Of a DNA stretch of 64,000 bases, positions 39,901-49,315 are shown piece by piece (position 1 is the first letter of the stretch; every line of letters starts with the position of its first letter). The stretch lies in NCBI GenBank assembly GCA_038502055.1, contig JAXRKN010000040.1, positions 1,674,001 through 1,738,000 of the forward strand, in the 5' to 3' direction. The position numbers and the translations under genes are program-made. This DNA is from Tanytarsus gracilentus (lineage: Eukaryota; Arthropoda; Insecta; Diptera; Chironomidae). The notes under the pieces were generated by a model. The model did not search any database. It worked only from the letters and a program-made list of their open reading frames with translations, and was not told where the DNA came from.

Positions 39901-42900
39901 AAGTTTAAGAAATTATTTGTTCAAGTAAATTAAATTAAAGTTCAATTAATTGAAATCAAAAGTCAATTGACACTTGCATTCAGGGGTTGAAAATTAATTC
40001 AACAGTACTTTTTTCACTGTTATTTTCTCATGATCACAATGCACATCTTCAGCTACTTTTTCTCAGACAAATAATTTAAACTGTGCTATCGTAAATAAAT
40101 TACATTATCAACTCACACAAAATGTTGTTAAACATTGAATGAATGAAAACACGCATTTAATAAGCATCTACACATTTGCCTTTACAATACCCCAACATAA
40201 AAAAATACTTAATGGGAAGTCGTTATAACAAGCACCATTTGCTCCGATATTATCGATGATTAATGCAAAGCTCTCGGATTATTGCTCTCGACTTTATTTT
40301 TTTTCTTCTACTTTTTACCTCGCATTCACATTATTTATTCTAAATAATTAATTTTTTCCTCTCTCTCCCGCTTTGCGATCGGTCGTTGATGTCGTTGCTG
40401 GCTCAACAACCAGCTTTTCCATCATTCTCACTCCAATATACCGGCTGCAAAAGTTCTGCTCTCGAATGTGAGCACTTTTTATTTCTCTTCTCGCGCATCA
40501 CATCGCCCGAGATGTGATATAGAAGAATAATAATAATGGGCATGAGAGTCGAGAGCGAGAATATAAGCGAATGCGAGAGCACATTTTTTAAGGTCATTGA
40601 CATGTTATCGCACGCTTTATACGAGAGATGTATAGCGGATGAGTGAGAGAGAAAATATATATGAATTTCTGTTTGGTCCTATCACGCATATTATTGAAAA
40701 TAATTATTTATTAATGTTTCATCACATGATGGAGCAAAGGAGTAATTATGTTATCAATCATTATTGTAATTTATGATCGTTCAGATGTCTTTTAAGAGTT
40801 ATGATCGAAATTATTTTCAAAGAAAAGTCGTCATCCCTTGACATTTCACTCGAGCAAAAAAAAACCAGAATTTATCACACGGGCATGAGGAAGTGAAAAA
40901 GTTGTTTCTTGCGCGAACCACAAAAAGGAAAAAGTTCTCTTTTCTTACCGATTTTTATATTGACAATATTTGCCTTTGTATCATTTGATGATGTTGACGA
41001 TGACACTTGAACCGCAGTTGGTGTTAGCGGTTCAATAGAAGTCTCGACTGACTCCACAGAATTAGGATTGCTAAATGCACTGCACTGCGTTATGGAGTCA
41101 TCGGGAGTTTCAAAAAAATTAAGATCAAATTCCGAATGAGCCTCAAATTTCACATCAGTTATGTCATCTGGATGATCAGGACAGTCAGATATGGTTGAAC
41201 TTATGTTCGACGATTCAATTTTGAATACATCCATGACACTTCCGAATGGCACACCAAAAATTTATTCACTAAGTTCCTCCAAGCGATTTAAATATTTTTT
41301 TTTGAGTGAGTTAAAAAAGAGTTCACAGGTGGGAATTCATTTTTAAATGCACATTTAAATTTATATGATTGTAGTTTCTATTGACCTTTTTTCGCATTCA
41401 ATTATGCTATCACGATATTTTTTAACACTAAAATGAGCACTCAATGGTCATCTGAAATCACCGATTATCAAACACCTAATGAGGCTGTAAATCTAAAACT
41501 ATCACTCGAGAAAATGTCAATGAGATGATAATGCAAATTTAGAAGTATATAGCACCACATATAGAACTATCACAAACACCCGGCTACATTAATGTCCGCG
41601 CAAATTCTTTCTCTTCCTCTCCGAATTATTTTTCTGTTTGTGTGTCTTCAAGCTTCCGAATTAATGTGCTTACTATTTAAGTTAAGTGAAATGCGAAATG
41701 AAATGTATGGAAAAATATTATTCACTCCGATGAGCTTATGGATTAACTTTCGTAAATGTATTTTTTATGAGTATATGAAAACTTTCTTTCGGAGAGAAAA
41801 TTTTGCCAATCCAACGACACACATCGATCATCCAAGAATTCTTACGAAGCACTGAATGAGCCTAGCAGTGGAGCAACAGAGAAGTTTTTCTCTCACTCAC
41901 TCACTGAGACTATCTTCGATACATGCTCTGCCTTTTTTTTATTTTTTTAGTGAAGTAAGTGAGGAGACAAGACAAAGCCGAGGCAGGGAAAAAACTCGCG
42001 CTTAATTTCTTTTTTATATTTTTTTCTCTTCTTATTCTTGAGCGTTCTCTGTTGTGCCTTCTTTCTTCTCCTCGCTATACCTTTTTGGCTCGTTCCATTC
42101 GATAGTCTCTCTCACTCTCAGTCGCAGTTAAGTGACTGAACGAGTGTTGTATAATACACACACGCGGACTTTAAAAAAAAAGCCGGAGACGATCATGACG
42201 ATACAGAAAACAGAAATATGTGTGTGAGAGTTGGAGTGGTGGTTCTGTGTAGATTACACAACAATATAAAACCACATTTAAATACATTAAAATCAAAAAG
42301 TTCTCTCTTTAATTTCAATTTATTAAATTTAACCGGCTTTTATAGTTTACACTTGGGATGATCAAATTTATTAAAAAAATCAACTTTTTTAAAACACCAA
42401 AAATTTCATACTTTTATGTCACGTCCTATAAATCTTTTTTTAAAAGCCAATCCTCAAAAATGATCATTTATGGCGGTCCGCAAGACTCAATAAAATAATT
42501 TCAACTCTTAAATATTCACAAAGCATAGCGACAAATGTCAAACAGTACAGTCGGTGCATAATAACAAGCCAAAATAAAAATAAAAACAAGAAAATCTGCA
42601 ATCGAAAATTTTCATTTTTAATGACATCGTAAAAATGGAGAAAGTCGAGTTAAATTGATTACCCTTCAAATGGAAGAAACATGCAAAAAAGTAAAAACCT
42701 CAAAGTGATTTTTACATCATTGTTGTGTCGCTATAAATATCAAATTTATATATGCGGAACTTGATCGAAGAAAAAAAAGTTCTTTCACGTTCTGAATGTG
42801 AAGAAGAATTGCGAAGAAAAGTTAAAAACAAAATTGCCGATAAATGGATGAGCAGGCAGGGGATAAATGTGGACTGAGATTGTGTAACATTATTCGGAAT

Positions 42901-45900
42901 GTATTCTAGAGCTAGTCGAATGACCACAAAATTTTATGCAAAACGTCACACGTGGACACAACTAAAAGAAGACGTTTGAGAAGAAAAAAATGAGGTAAAA
43001 TAATTTTTTACATTCTCATGCCTTCGGCCCTCAATGTGACATGAACAAACTTGGCATTTTCTTTTGTTGCTTCTCATAAACTTTGATCTTTACCTTTCGT
43101 CACAACAATAATTTCATGAACAATGTTGCGTTCTCAAAAAATATTGAAAGTGGTTAAGATGAAAAAATTAATATTAATTTATTCAATGCTCTTTCAAACA
43201 AACAATTTTTTTATTTATTTCGTTCTCCAATGTTCTTCATGTTTTATTTTCATAGAGATCTCGTGAACAAGAAGACTTGATAAGGTAAATAAAAAGTGTA
43301 AATACAATCACATAAAGCTAACTCTCAGTACACTCTCTCTTATAAAAGATTTCAGCTCTCATAGCCGGCATATTTTGAAATGCTTACATGAAAAAGTTCA
43401 ATGCCCGCTTGCATTTATGTGCTTTTCTTTCGTTTTATGTTTTCACATGTATTCAGCATAAAGAATGAGCGAAAAAAAGAGGTAGGCTTTCGTTAGAAAG
43501 CCCTTCGGGGCAGGTTATTCTTCAGCACAAGAACAATATTTGCATTGCTCGTTCACCGAAGATATGATGAAAGAAATAACACTTGATAATGTTACCGCTT
43601 TGAGAAGTAATAATGGAGGGACATTTAAAAATTAATTCCTGAGAAAATTATTTATTCTCATTGTTAAATTAATTAATGATTTTATCTGTTAAAATTTCAC
43701 CAAGTTTTCTTAAAATTTTTAAGCCTCTCTTCCTTATTTATTCAAATGAAAGAAAAATGTTTAATAATAAAATAATTCATGTCTTTCTACTACACAACTG
43801 CGCTCTTTATTGCCATCATTCTTATTATTTTTCATTCAAATTTATCGTTCCATGTTCTTTTAGATTCGTTCGCCTTTTATGCTGAATATGGAATTAATAA
43901 ATAGCATTAATTAGATAAAAAAAATATAAACTGTTTTGTTGTCGTAAACACAATTGTGTTGAACTCTTTTTTAAAAAAGTCTTCTTGATTTTATTTTTCT
44001 TTGTTCGCGAATTGTGCCTCGAGCCAAAGTCAAATACCAAAAAAAAAGTTTTCTATATACTTTTTTCTCATTATAAAATTCTGTAACGATTGTTCGTAAC
44101 ACTCAAACAATACATTAATTCTAATTTGAGTTAATTATAGTTTTAAACTTTATAAAAATTAAATTAAAAGAGGCAGCTTGACATCAAGTAACTTTCTAGT
44201 AAAAGCTAACAATAATCATCATCATCATGTTAATGTCTCAAATCTCGCTCGCTGTTAGAAATTAAAATTTATTTATGATTATGAATATTGTTATGCTCTT
44301 TTTGTATGGAGTGAATAATATATTAGTTTTTATGTTCCTTCCTAATAGCTTTCTAAATATGAAGGAAAAGTTTTAAAAATTCGCATTTTTTTTTTGATTT
44401 TTTTGAGAAGGAAGAAATTTTTTTAAAGAGGAAGGAAATATTTTAAGAAATTGATTTTTTTAAATAGAGACGTTTAAGATCTCGAACAAGAACTTTTAAT
44501 TTTAATTGTTAAAAAAACTTTATTGAGCTTTTTTCTTTTATTTGAACAACCCTCAATTTTTCAATTACGCAGCCTAGCTCAATAAATTCTGTTCCATGAA
44601 GTAAAATTATAAATACACAGCTGGAAATTTTCATTGTCGTCAGTTTCATATTCTTCTCTATGCTTTATATAATCAATTGTCGTTTCCATATTGAGAAAAT
44701 CTTTTTAATATTGCAGAAAAATTTAATTGATTATAAGAGCTCAAGTTGTGCTTTTCATCCCGACTCCTCGATTCTTTATCGTCTCATTCAAGTTCGTCTC
44801 GCAACTGCTTCCACGTCTTAATTGACATTTTTTCACTCTCAACCATCTGTACATGTCTACGACACTCAATAACAAAAAAAATCCAGTCACTTCCATAAGC
44901 TGCTGTTACTACCGTTGATATCGCGTTGCTGTACGCGACATAAATTTCATGCGACATACGCGACATCGATTGAATTTGGCAATAAATTGCATTGGATTTT
45001 GTCTGTCGTCTGCTCTCGCTTCTTGCGATAAATGCCCCGAAATGGCGGAACAAGTTGCGTACGTAATCGCTGTTGTCTACATCGCGTGGAGTTTTAATTA
45101 AATTAAAAAGGATCAAGGGGATAAAAAAACTAATAAAGTGATCCAAAAAATTACAAAAATTTCTTCAACATATAAACGATTCACATCATTTCGGATCAGT
45201 TCTAGACGACATTCTTGACCATTCAGAATGATCATAAATTATGAATCATGATAATGCGAACAGAATCGAGTGAGTGCAATAAATTCTTTATTACCCATCG
45301 TCATATTTCTTTTCTGAAGTTTTTGCAGTGGGTTTCGATAAAAAGCATCCTGGACAAAATAATAAGAAAGAAATAAAAAAGACGCAAATGCTTTCGTAAT
45401 ATTGCGCACAAAAATTCGTGTGTTTTCCGAATATGTGACGAGTAGCTTTAAGTTTTCATGACATTGACATTTTCAATTAATTGGAGCTTATTTATTGCAA
45501 GCATATGGATGTGAATTGAGCTTTAAGTAATTTCTTTAAAAAAAATTTAACCTTAAAAAATTTGAATTTTTTTTGCTTTCAATTTTTATTCAATATTGCC
45601 AACAACCAGAAACGATCGAATAATCTTGAGTAATAACTTTGATGTGTTTTAATATAAATTCTGTTCAGCCTAATGGTGATAACAGATTGGAAGTTGGCTT
45701 GTAATCAAGCGAATTATTCTCTCCAGGCTAAACTTTACCGACACACGCCGCATAAATTCACAGTAGGTGCTTGGCCATAACAACGCTCAATCAAGACGTG
45801 AACGAGATTTTTATACGAAGCCTCTAACTTTCATAAATTATTCAAAAGTATAACTGAGATAAAAACATCATAAATGGACTGCACTGGCAAATAAAATTAT

Positions 45901-48900
45901 TAAAAACTTTTGAAGTCTTAAAATTTTTTACCAGCATCGCTACATATGAAATTGAAATTCAAAGTAATTTCATCAATGTTAAAATATTTTTAGCAATAGT
46001 GAAAATACGTTAAAAACACAGTCAACTGTTCAGGTAAAACAATTTATTTCCTTAATAAAACCGCATTAAACATTCATGAACTCTCGATATCGAAGTGAAG
46101 TGATGATTTTGAAATTTACATTATCAATTTTACTGAAGTGAGTATAGATCATGGAATCTCGAAGTGGATGCAATTTGCAATTCAAAAACTCGTGAGCGCT
46201 GCTTCATAAAAAAATGAAATTAAAAATAGGAAAAGGAATTTTAAATCAAAACTTTCAATTTTAAAATTTAAATATTAAATAATTGGGGGGGGGGGGGGAA
46301 ATTGATTAAAGTCGGATTTGAACAATTAATATTTATTGAGGTTCCGTTAGTTTTTGTTAAACGCCACCTTTTATTTATTCCTGATCGTTCGTTCGGTAAA
46401 CTATAATTCTTGTTCTACACTTTACATAAAGTAATTAAATGAAAACATGTGCTTTGGCATGTTTGTTGAAAAAACTGTTCATCAGGACAAATATGAGCAT
46501 GTGAAAATTAAATAACGTTAACATTGTTGTACTACAGTTTTAATTTGCAATGCTCATGCAAGCTGCACCCGGAGTGTCCGTAAAAATATCATCAAGTATG
46601 TAAATGTGCTCACAAAGTGAATAATTTCACCTGAATTTTCGTGAAAAGAAAATATTTTTGGGTTTCTTATATGAGGGAGCACAGAAATGAGTTCATCAAA
46701 CTTTTGCCAACGAAATGACTTCATAAATTTACGATTTTATATGCATTGATGAAAAAAAATTAATCAATTTAGAGAAAATTTAAATCTTGCCGTTTTTTTT
46801 TGAAATTATAATTATATTTTTGCACTTAACTCAATTTTTGCGTAACATTTAATCTTCCCCAAATTATCACGGTGTGAATTTCAAGAAGACAAAGCGAAAT
46901 TCCAAGAAGAAAGCCAAATAAAAATCAATTTTCACAAAGTTGAAATTCAATCTCTTTACAATCCATCATTATAAAGCATTTCGGTGCTTCTTGTTGTAAA
47001 AGCTTTCAGGCATAAGTGAACGAAAAAAAAATTGAATTGTTGAAGAAGAGGCAGAAAGGACCCTCGGAAGCTCTAAAGTGTATTAAGAATCTCAACTTTA
47101 TTGAATTTAATACAAAAAATCTTTTTTTTTTGCGTTCTAAAAAAAATGCGAAAAGCACTTTTAAAATAATGGAAAATTTCAAAAGACGCAATCGTTTCGG
47201 GTGAATTAACTAGGGAGTAAAGAAATGAGTAAAATATTACCTAAAATGTGCGCACATTTAAAAAATTCATAACTCATCTACAGCTTCTTTTTTGCTTTGA
47301 CGAAGCTTTTATAAAACAAGTATGCAAACGGGTCGGGTTTTCCATTTTCAAAGTCAAGGTTATTTTGTTGGTGAAAATCTTTTGCGTCGAAGAAAAACGT
47401 GCAAAATATTGTAATTGTGTTCATCATAATTAATTCAAGTAAGGTGAAGAAGTTTCTGATTTAATACGCAGCAGAACATTGCATTGGTCAGAATGTCTGG
47501 TGTTGAAATATAAATAATAAAGAAAGGGAAAGAAAACAAGAGACAAAATGAGTCGAAATGACTCATTCAGTTTGTAGAATAAAGGAAAGGTTCGTTAAGA
47601 CTTTTTTGTCTAACCCTTTGGACAAGCGATTGTGTCAGTTAATGTTAAGGAAACAATTCAAATTTAAAAAATCATAAATTTGTAATTTAATAAATTGAAT
47701 TCATATAATTTCAAGCTTAAACTCTTGCAGAATTTTAAACTTTATTATTCATATATTATGAACTTATGCCGTCACATTATTTTGTTCATTAAAAAAATTC
47801 TAATTAAAAATCGTACAATTAAGTCACGATTAGCAATTAAAGTACTGGATGATTGAAAATTATCTCACAATTGAATTTGATATTCACTCAATACTTCAAC
47901 AATAGCTCACGCAACAAGAGATTATTCTGCTAAGATGATGATTATGAATGAACACTTGATCTGAATCGAAATCAATTTATTTTTTCTTATTTACAGCAAT
48001 TTTCTATGGCGAGAGTAACAGCAAATTTAATTGAACGTCAATCTGATCACATTTCAGATTCGACCAACACTTTTTTATTTTGACTAACCAAAGAATCGAG
48101 AAAAATTACACCCGCGCTAATGTTTTATGATAAAGTTTTTAAATATTTAACTCACCTGATAAAACAACTTCGTTTAAATCCGCAGTAGAGGTTGATGAAG
48201 AAGCACTTGGACTTGCAATAATTTCCGATGAAAAAGGCGATAATTCACTCAGAGTTGATGAAGGTGATGATGACGAATTTTGTTGACTTGTTTTTATTTC
48301 CAATATTGAACTAGAATAGTAATAAAAAAAATCAAGAGTTCAGTCTAGATGAAAATATGTTAAGGTCACGTCCACACACTTTCAATGCCACGCGCGCACC
48401 AGTGCAATAAAAACGGGAGAGAAGAAGAAAGAAAAATCGATAGAAACATTTTCTTTTCCAGTCTTCTGCGTTGGTTTTTATGAGCTAGATGCTGTATGTT
48501 ATATGCAGCCAGAAAAAAGTATTTTCAAGGTCGTGTGAAGAGATGAAAAATTTAGGACGTCAACCTTGACATATTTTCTACTCCGCTTCGCTATAAAAGC
48601 ACACAAATGAAGTAAATTTTATTATCGTCGTTATGAGTGAGCAAGAACAGGCTAAAGCTGTGGCACGTGTAGGAAAATTAAATTTACTTGATGATGCTAA
48701 AATCCTTGAAATGACATGGATGTAGGCAGAAAATAATTTCATATCTTTTAAAATCTTCTTAAAGTTCAAGAAAATACTTTTAATAATTTGTTCCGCCTTA
48801 GAACTTTTTATTATTTAAAAACCGGAAAATATTAAGAAATTGCTCTAAAGAAAATTGCAATTTAAAAAACATCAAGCATCAGCATTGTGTGTAATAACAA

Positions 48901-49315
48901 TGAAAGCTCATTCAAAATCCACGAGCTAGCGAATGAACGGAGGTAGAAATTGTGAAAGAGGAAGAAAGGAAAATATTTTTCATCACTTATGCACACATGC
49001 AATTTCATTTCATTCTTTATTCATTTCAAATCATCGCATATACACATTGAGCAACAGAAAAATGAAAATTTCACCTATGCGGGGAGATTTAGAGAGGCAA
49101 AAGCTCACAGGAGAGAAAGAGGAAAATCGATAATGGGGAAAAAATCTTCTCTAAAAATAATTTCTCGATATATTTTTTAATGATGCTGAAGAAGATTTTT
49201 CTAATGCTCTTATTGTCCATTCGTCAAACATTGAAAGCTAGTTAAAGGTCAAAGTTTATTTTATTCACCTTGAATTTGAGTTATTTTCATTCCGATCGAC
49301 TGACTGTGACTCCAT
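6989..49315 (-). CDS. Eip78C: Ecdysone-induced nuclear receptor E78 (Eip78C), distal-start isoform
   Basis: Exons: 49315..49269, 48310..48156, 30470..30342, 30091..30054, 29987..29846, 8579..7981, 7922..7647, 7372..6989; 589 aa with all phases consistent. The zinc-finger domain has eight correctly spaced cysteines; second-finger wording [16 protein letters not shown] and [15 protein letters not shown] matches E78 rather than E75, which reads KNQQCSILRINRNRCQYCRLKKC. The C-terminal extension is [11 protein letters not shown] hydrophilic linker with Asn and His runs leads to the ligand-binding domain, whose signature [18 protein letters not shown] and end [12 protein letters not shown] are clear. 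E78 is an NR1E-class nuclear transcription factor in the ecdysone cascade (known from flies). The first coding exon (47 nt) rests on splice phase and reading frame only. The gene spans 42 kb, mostly intron. Confidence 0.93.
7639..8579 (-). other. Eip78C: E78 linker and ligand-binding exons with homopolymer tracts
   Basis: The exon 8579..7981 encodes the hinge. It begins [10 protein letters not shown], then a low-complexity Ser/Thr/Asn stretch, a run of nine Asn, the helix-1 segment [16 protein letters not shown], and an eight-His run near its end, where the DNA is an interrupted ATG/CAT trinucleotide tract at about 8030-8055. A 58-nt intron separates it from 7922..7647. The trinucleotide tracts also create antisense ORFs that are shadows. 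Such tracts are prone to length variation. Confidence 0.8.
8580..16621 (-). other. E78 large intron, 3' section
   Basis: Part of the 21.3-kb intron 8580..29845. The acceptor is at 8581-8580 (CTAG). AT-rich with many short ORFs that lack coding character. It contains a 12-bp inverted repeat GGTCACTTGACC at 15520-15531 and a 14-bp perfect palindrome GTCGATATATCGAC at 14726-14739. I see no nested gene here. Confidence 0.5.
16633..16736. repeat. Left subterminal GC-palindrome cluster of the hAT element
   Basis: Repeated GGGGACCCCGGGG, GGGGATCCCCGGGGATCCCCG and CCCCGGGGAAATTCCCC motifs occur within about 100 bp of the left end. The same motifs recur at 18493-18567 near the right end, so they are a feature of the element and not of the host intron. 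Confidence 0.85.
16818..17536 (+). repeat. Six-copy ~120-bp tandem repeat
   Basis: Six units start at 16818, 16938, 17056, 17176, 17297 and 17417, each beginning with a variant of CCATAGTTCTGAAAAATGG and 118-121 bp long; a seventh start at 17537 diverges at once. Copies 4 and 6 share private changes (ATTACGAGTTC, AACGATACCC) that copies 3 and 5 lack, pointing to a two-unit higher-order duplication. No reading frame is kept. Confidence 0.93.
17714..17758 (+). repeat. 8-bp microsatellite (GTRAGAAA)n inside the hAT element
   Basis: About 5.6 units of GTAAGAAA or GTGAGAAA in tandem. Each unit coincidentally contains a consensus 5' splice site (GTAAG or GTGAG) on the plus strand, antisense to E78. 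Confidence 0.85.
18125..18372 (+). pseudogene. hAT transposase C-terminal fragment, frameshifted
   Basis: One frame (18125-18301) reads as a helical segment ending [20 protein letters not shown] then IHETS and a stop; a second frame (18304-18372) reads [22 protein letters not shown] then stop. Together these resemble the hAT C-terminal dimerisation region, in which a conserved SER-x-FS-x-x-G block normally joins the two parts and the end reads R-x-R-(M/L)-S-x-x-N-(L). The connecting block is absent and the frame changes across the gap, so this is an internal deletion relic. No DDE catalytic core or BED zinc finger is present. Confidence 0.75.
18589..26739 (-). other. E78 large intron, central section
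   Basis: Intronic AT-rich DNA without convincing genes. The stretch 20380-21370 is richer in GAGA and CT runs than its surroundings, with CGTCGTGCGCGAGAGAGAGA near 20925; another GA run is at 22169-22187. A 176-codon minus ORF at 20629-21159 has biased, low-complexity content and no motif. In flies a short E78 isoform starts from an internal promoter; this GAGA-rich block would be a place to look, but nothing proves it. Confidence 0.4.
26740..27125. repeat. Low-complexity A/T tract
   Basis: Nearly pure T- and A-rich sequence including long T runs at about 26820-26860 and an A run of about 19 at 27100-27117. It precedes the TATGGCAAC repeats and may mark one edge of inserted DNA. Confidence 0.7.
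27434..27785 (+). repeat. Degenerate TATGGCAACA / TTTCACAACA repeat cluster
   Basis: Six exact copies of TATGGCAAC plus variants (TATGACAAC, AATGACAAC) occur in about 350 bp, several followed by ATTTTCACAACA. Spacing is irregular. The 129-codon ORF across it is a by-product of the repeats. On the minus strand the core reads GTTGCCATA. Confidence 0.8.
27842..27930 (+). pseudogene. Orphan exon-like segment, origin unknown
   Basis: A pyrimidine-rich tract and AACAG acceptor precede 89 nt of open frame that ends at a strong GTGAGT donor at 27931. The translation includes [19 protein letters not shown] and NTTNALR, which reads like a real beta-strand/helix segment; it resembles part of a type-1 periplasmic-binding fold as in receptor guanylate cyclases, but this is only an impression. 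It is opposite to E78, and I found no partner exons in the window. It could be a captured exon, a gene relic or chance. Confidence 0.3.
28159..29845 (-). other. E78 large intron, 5' section
   Basis: AT-rich intron leading from the donor GTGAG at 29845. Nothing but short, non-coding-like ORFs was seen. Confidence 0.5.
29846..30470 (-). other. Eip78C: E78 DNA-binding domain exon cluster with 38-nt microexon
   Basis: Three exons encode the zinc fingers: 30470..30342 (finger one start, [10 protein letters not shown]), 30091..30054 (38 nt, [13 protein letters not shown]) and 29987..29846 (finger two, from GFFRRS to MSRD). The intron after CEGCK is only 66 nt and sits at the position conserved in many nuclear receptors. 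Splitting finger one by a second intron inside Gly139 creates the microexon. Confidence 0.9.
30471..40948 (-). other. E78 intron between proximal start exon and zinc-finger exons
   Basis: 10.5 kb of AT-rich intron. I found no nested gene or complete transposon. The plus-strand frame at 38487-38696 ends next to a GTGAGT donor-like site but has no recognisable content. An inverted-repeat nuclear-receptor-like site is at 40591-40603. Confidence 0.5.
40591..40603. promoter_or_regulatory. Candidate ecdysone-response-type inverted repeat (IR1)
   Basis: AGGTCATTGACAT: an AGGTCA half site, one-base spacer and TGACAT, one mismatch from the ideal AGGTCA-N-TGACCT palindrome bound by EcR/USP. It lies 346 bp inside the intron below the proximal E78 start exon. 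Binding is not shown by sequence alone. Confidence 0.4.
40949..41234 (-). CDS. Eip78C: Alternative first coding exon of E78 (proximal-start isoform)
   Basis: ATG at 41234 opens a 286-nt exon that ends in phase 1 at a GTAAGA donor and joins in frame to the same exon at 30470 used by the distal isoform, giving 617 aa. The encoded 95 residues start [10 protein letters not shown] and are acidic and rich in Ser, Thr and Pro, as expected of an activation-type N-terminus. Because both this exon and 48310..48156 end with a lone G before the shared acceptor, they are mutually exclusive starts, which is the usual layout of E75 and E78 genes. The GTG at 41252 in the same frame is not needed. In this isoform the cysteines of finger one begin at residue 130 and the DNA-binding domain ends near 208. 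An inverted-repeat hormone-response-like site lies 346 bp downstream in the intron. Confidence 0.85.
41235..44783 (-). other. E78 upstream intron / proximal promoter region
   Basis: The first 1-2 kb upstream of 41234 must contain the 5' UTR and promoter of the proximal isoform. The block 41870-42250 is rich in CT and GAGA-like runs (CTCTCACTCACTCACTG, TCTCTCTCACTCTCAG), a common feature of insect promoters. No coding sequence is apparent. Confidence 0.45.
44784..45235 (-). pseudogene. Membrane-protein-like ORF with apparent frameshift, nested in E78 intron
   Basis: A frame from ATG 45235 reads [20 protein letters not shown] then [17 protein letters not shown] and hits a stop just after a run of seven T. 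One extra T in that run would join it to a 3' frame (to 44784) that completes a membrane helix ([10 protein letters not shown]) and continues for about 100 residues ending [10 protein letters not shown]. Codon third positions are richer in G and C than the intron around it (many CGC, GCG, TAC), arguing for real coding history. The order Cys, amphipathic stretch, single membrane helix, basic cytosolic tail is loosely like an innexin C-terminus; I do not assert it. No upstream exons were found. It is either a broken gene fragment or a short gene with an assembly error in the homopolymer. Confidence 0.4.
45236..48155 (-). other. E78 upstream intron, distal section
   Basis: AT-rich intron without a convincing gene. 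A run of 14 G lies at 46285-46298, very unusual in this base composition. The donor of exon 48310..48156 is GTGAG at 48155. Confidence 0.5.
48360..48569. promoter_or_regulatory. Cluster of FTZ-F1-type nuclear receptor half sites
   Basis: TTAAGGTCACG at 48360-48370, TCAAGGTCG at 48525-48533 (fits the YCAAGGYCR consensus of FTZ-F1) and CAACCTTGAC near 48560-48569 (minus-strand GTCAAGGTTG). All sit just upstream of the second E78 coding exon. Occupancy is unproven. Confidence 0.35.
48592..48725 (+). CDS. Possible nested micro-gene: TATA box plus 30-codon ORF
   Basis: TATAAAAG at 48592-48599 is followed 33 bp later by an ATG (48633) opening a 30-codon frame, [20 protein letters not shown] then [10 protein letters not shown], with stop at 48723-48725. 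The peptide is hydrophilic and helix-prone and its codons look ordinary. A two-codon upstream ORF (ATG at 48607) would precede the expected start of transcription. No family is recognised; the arrangement may be chance in an AT-rich intron. Confidence 0.2.

Larger units (their letters stand above)
48311..49268 (-). other. First E78 coding-region intron
   Basis: 958-nt intron between coding exons 1 and 2 of the distal isoform. It holds three nuclear-receptor half sites, a plus-strand TATAAAAG and a 30-codon plus ORF, described separately. Confidence 0.5.
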
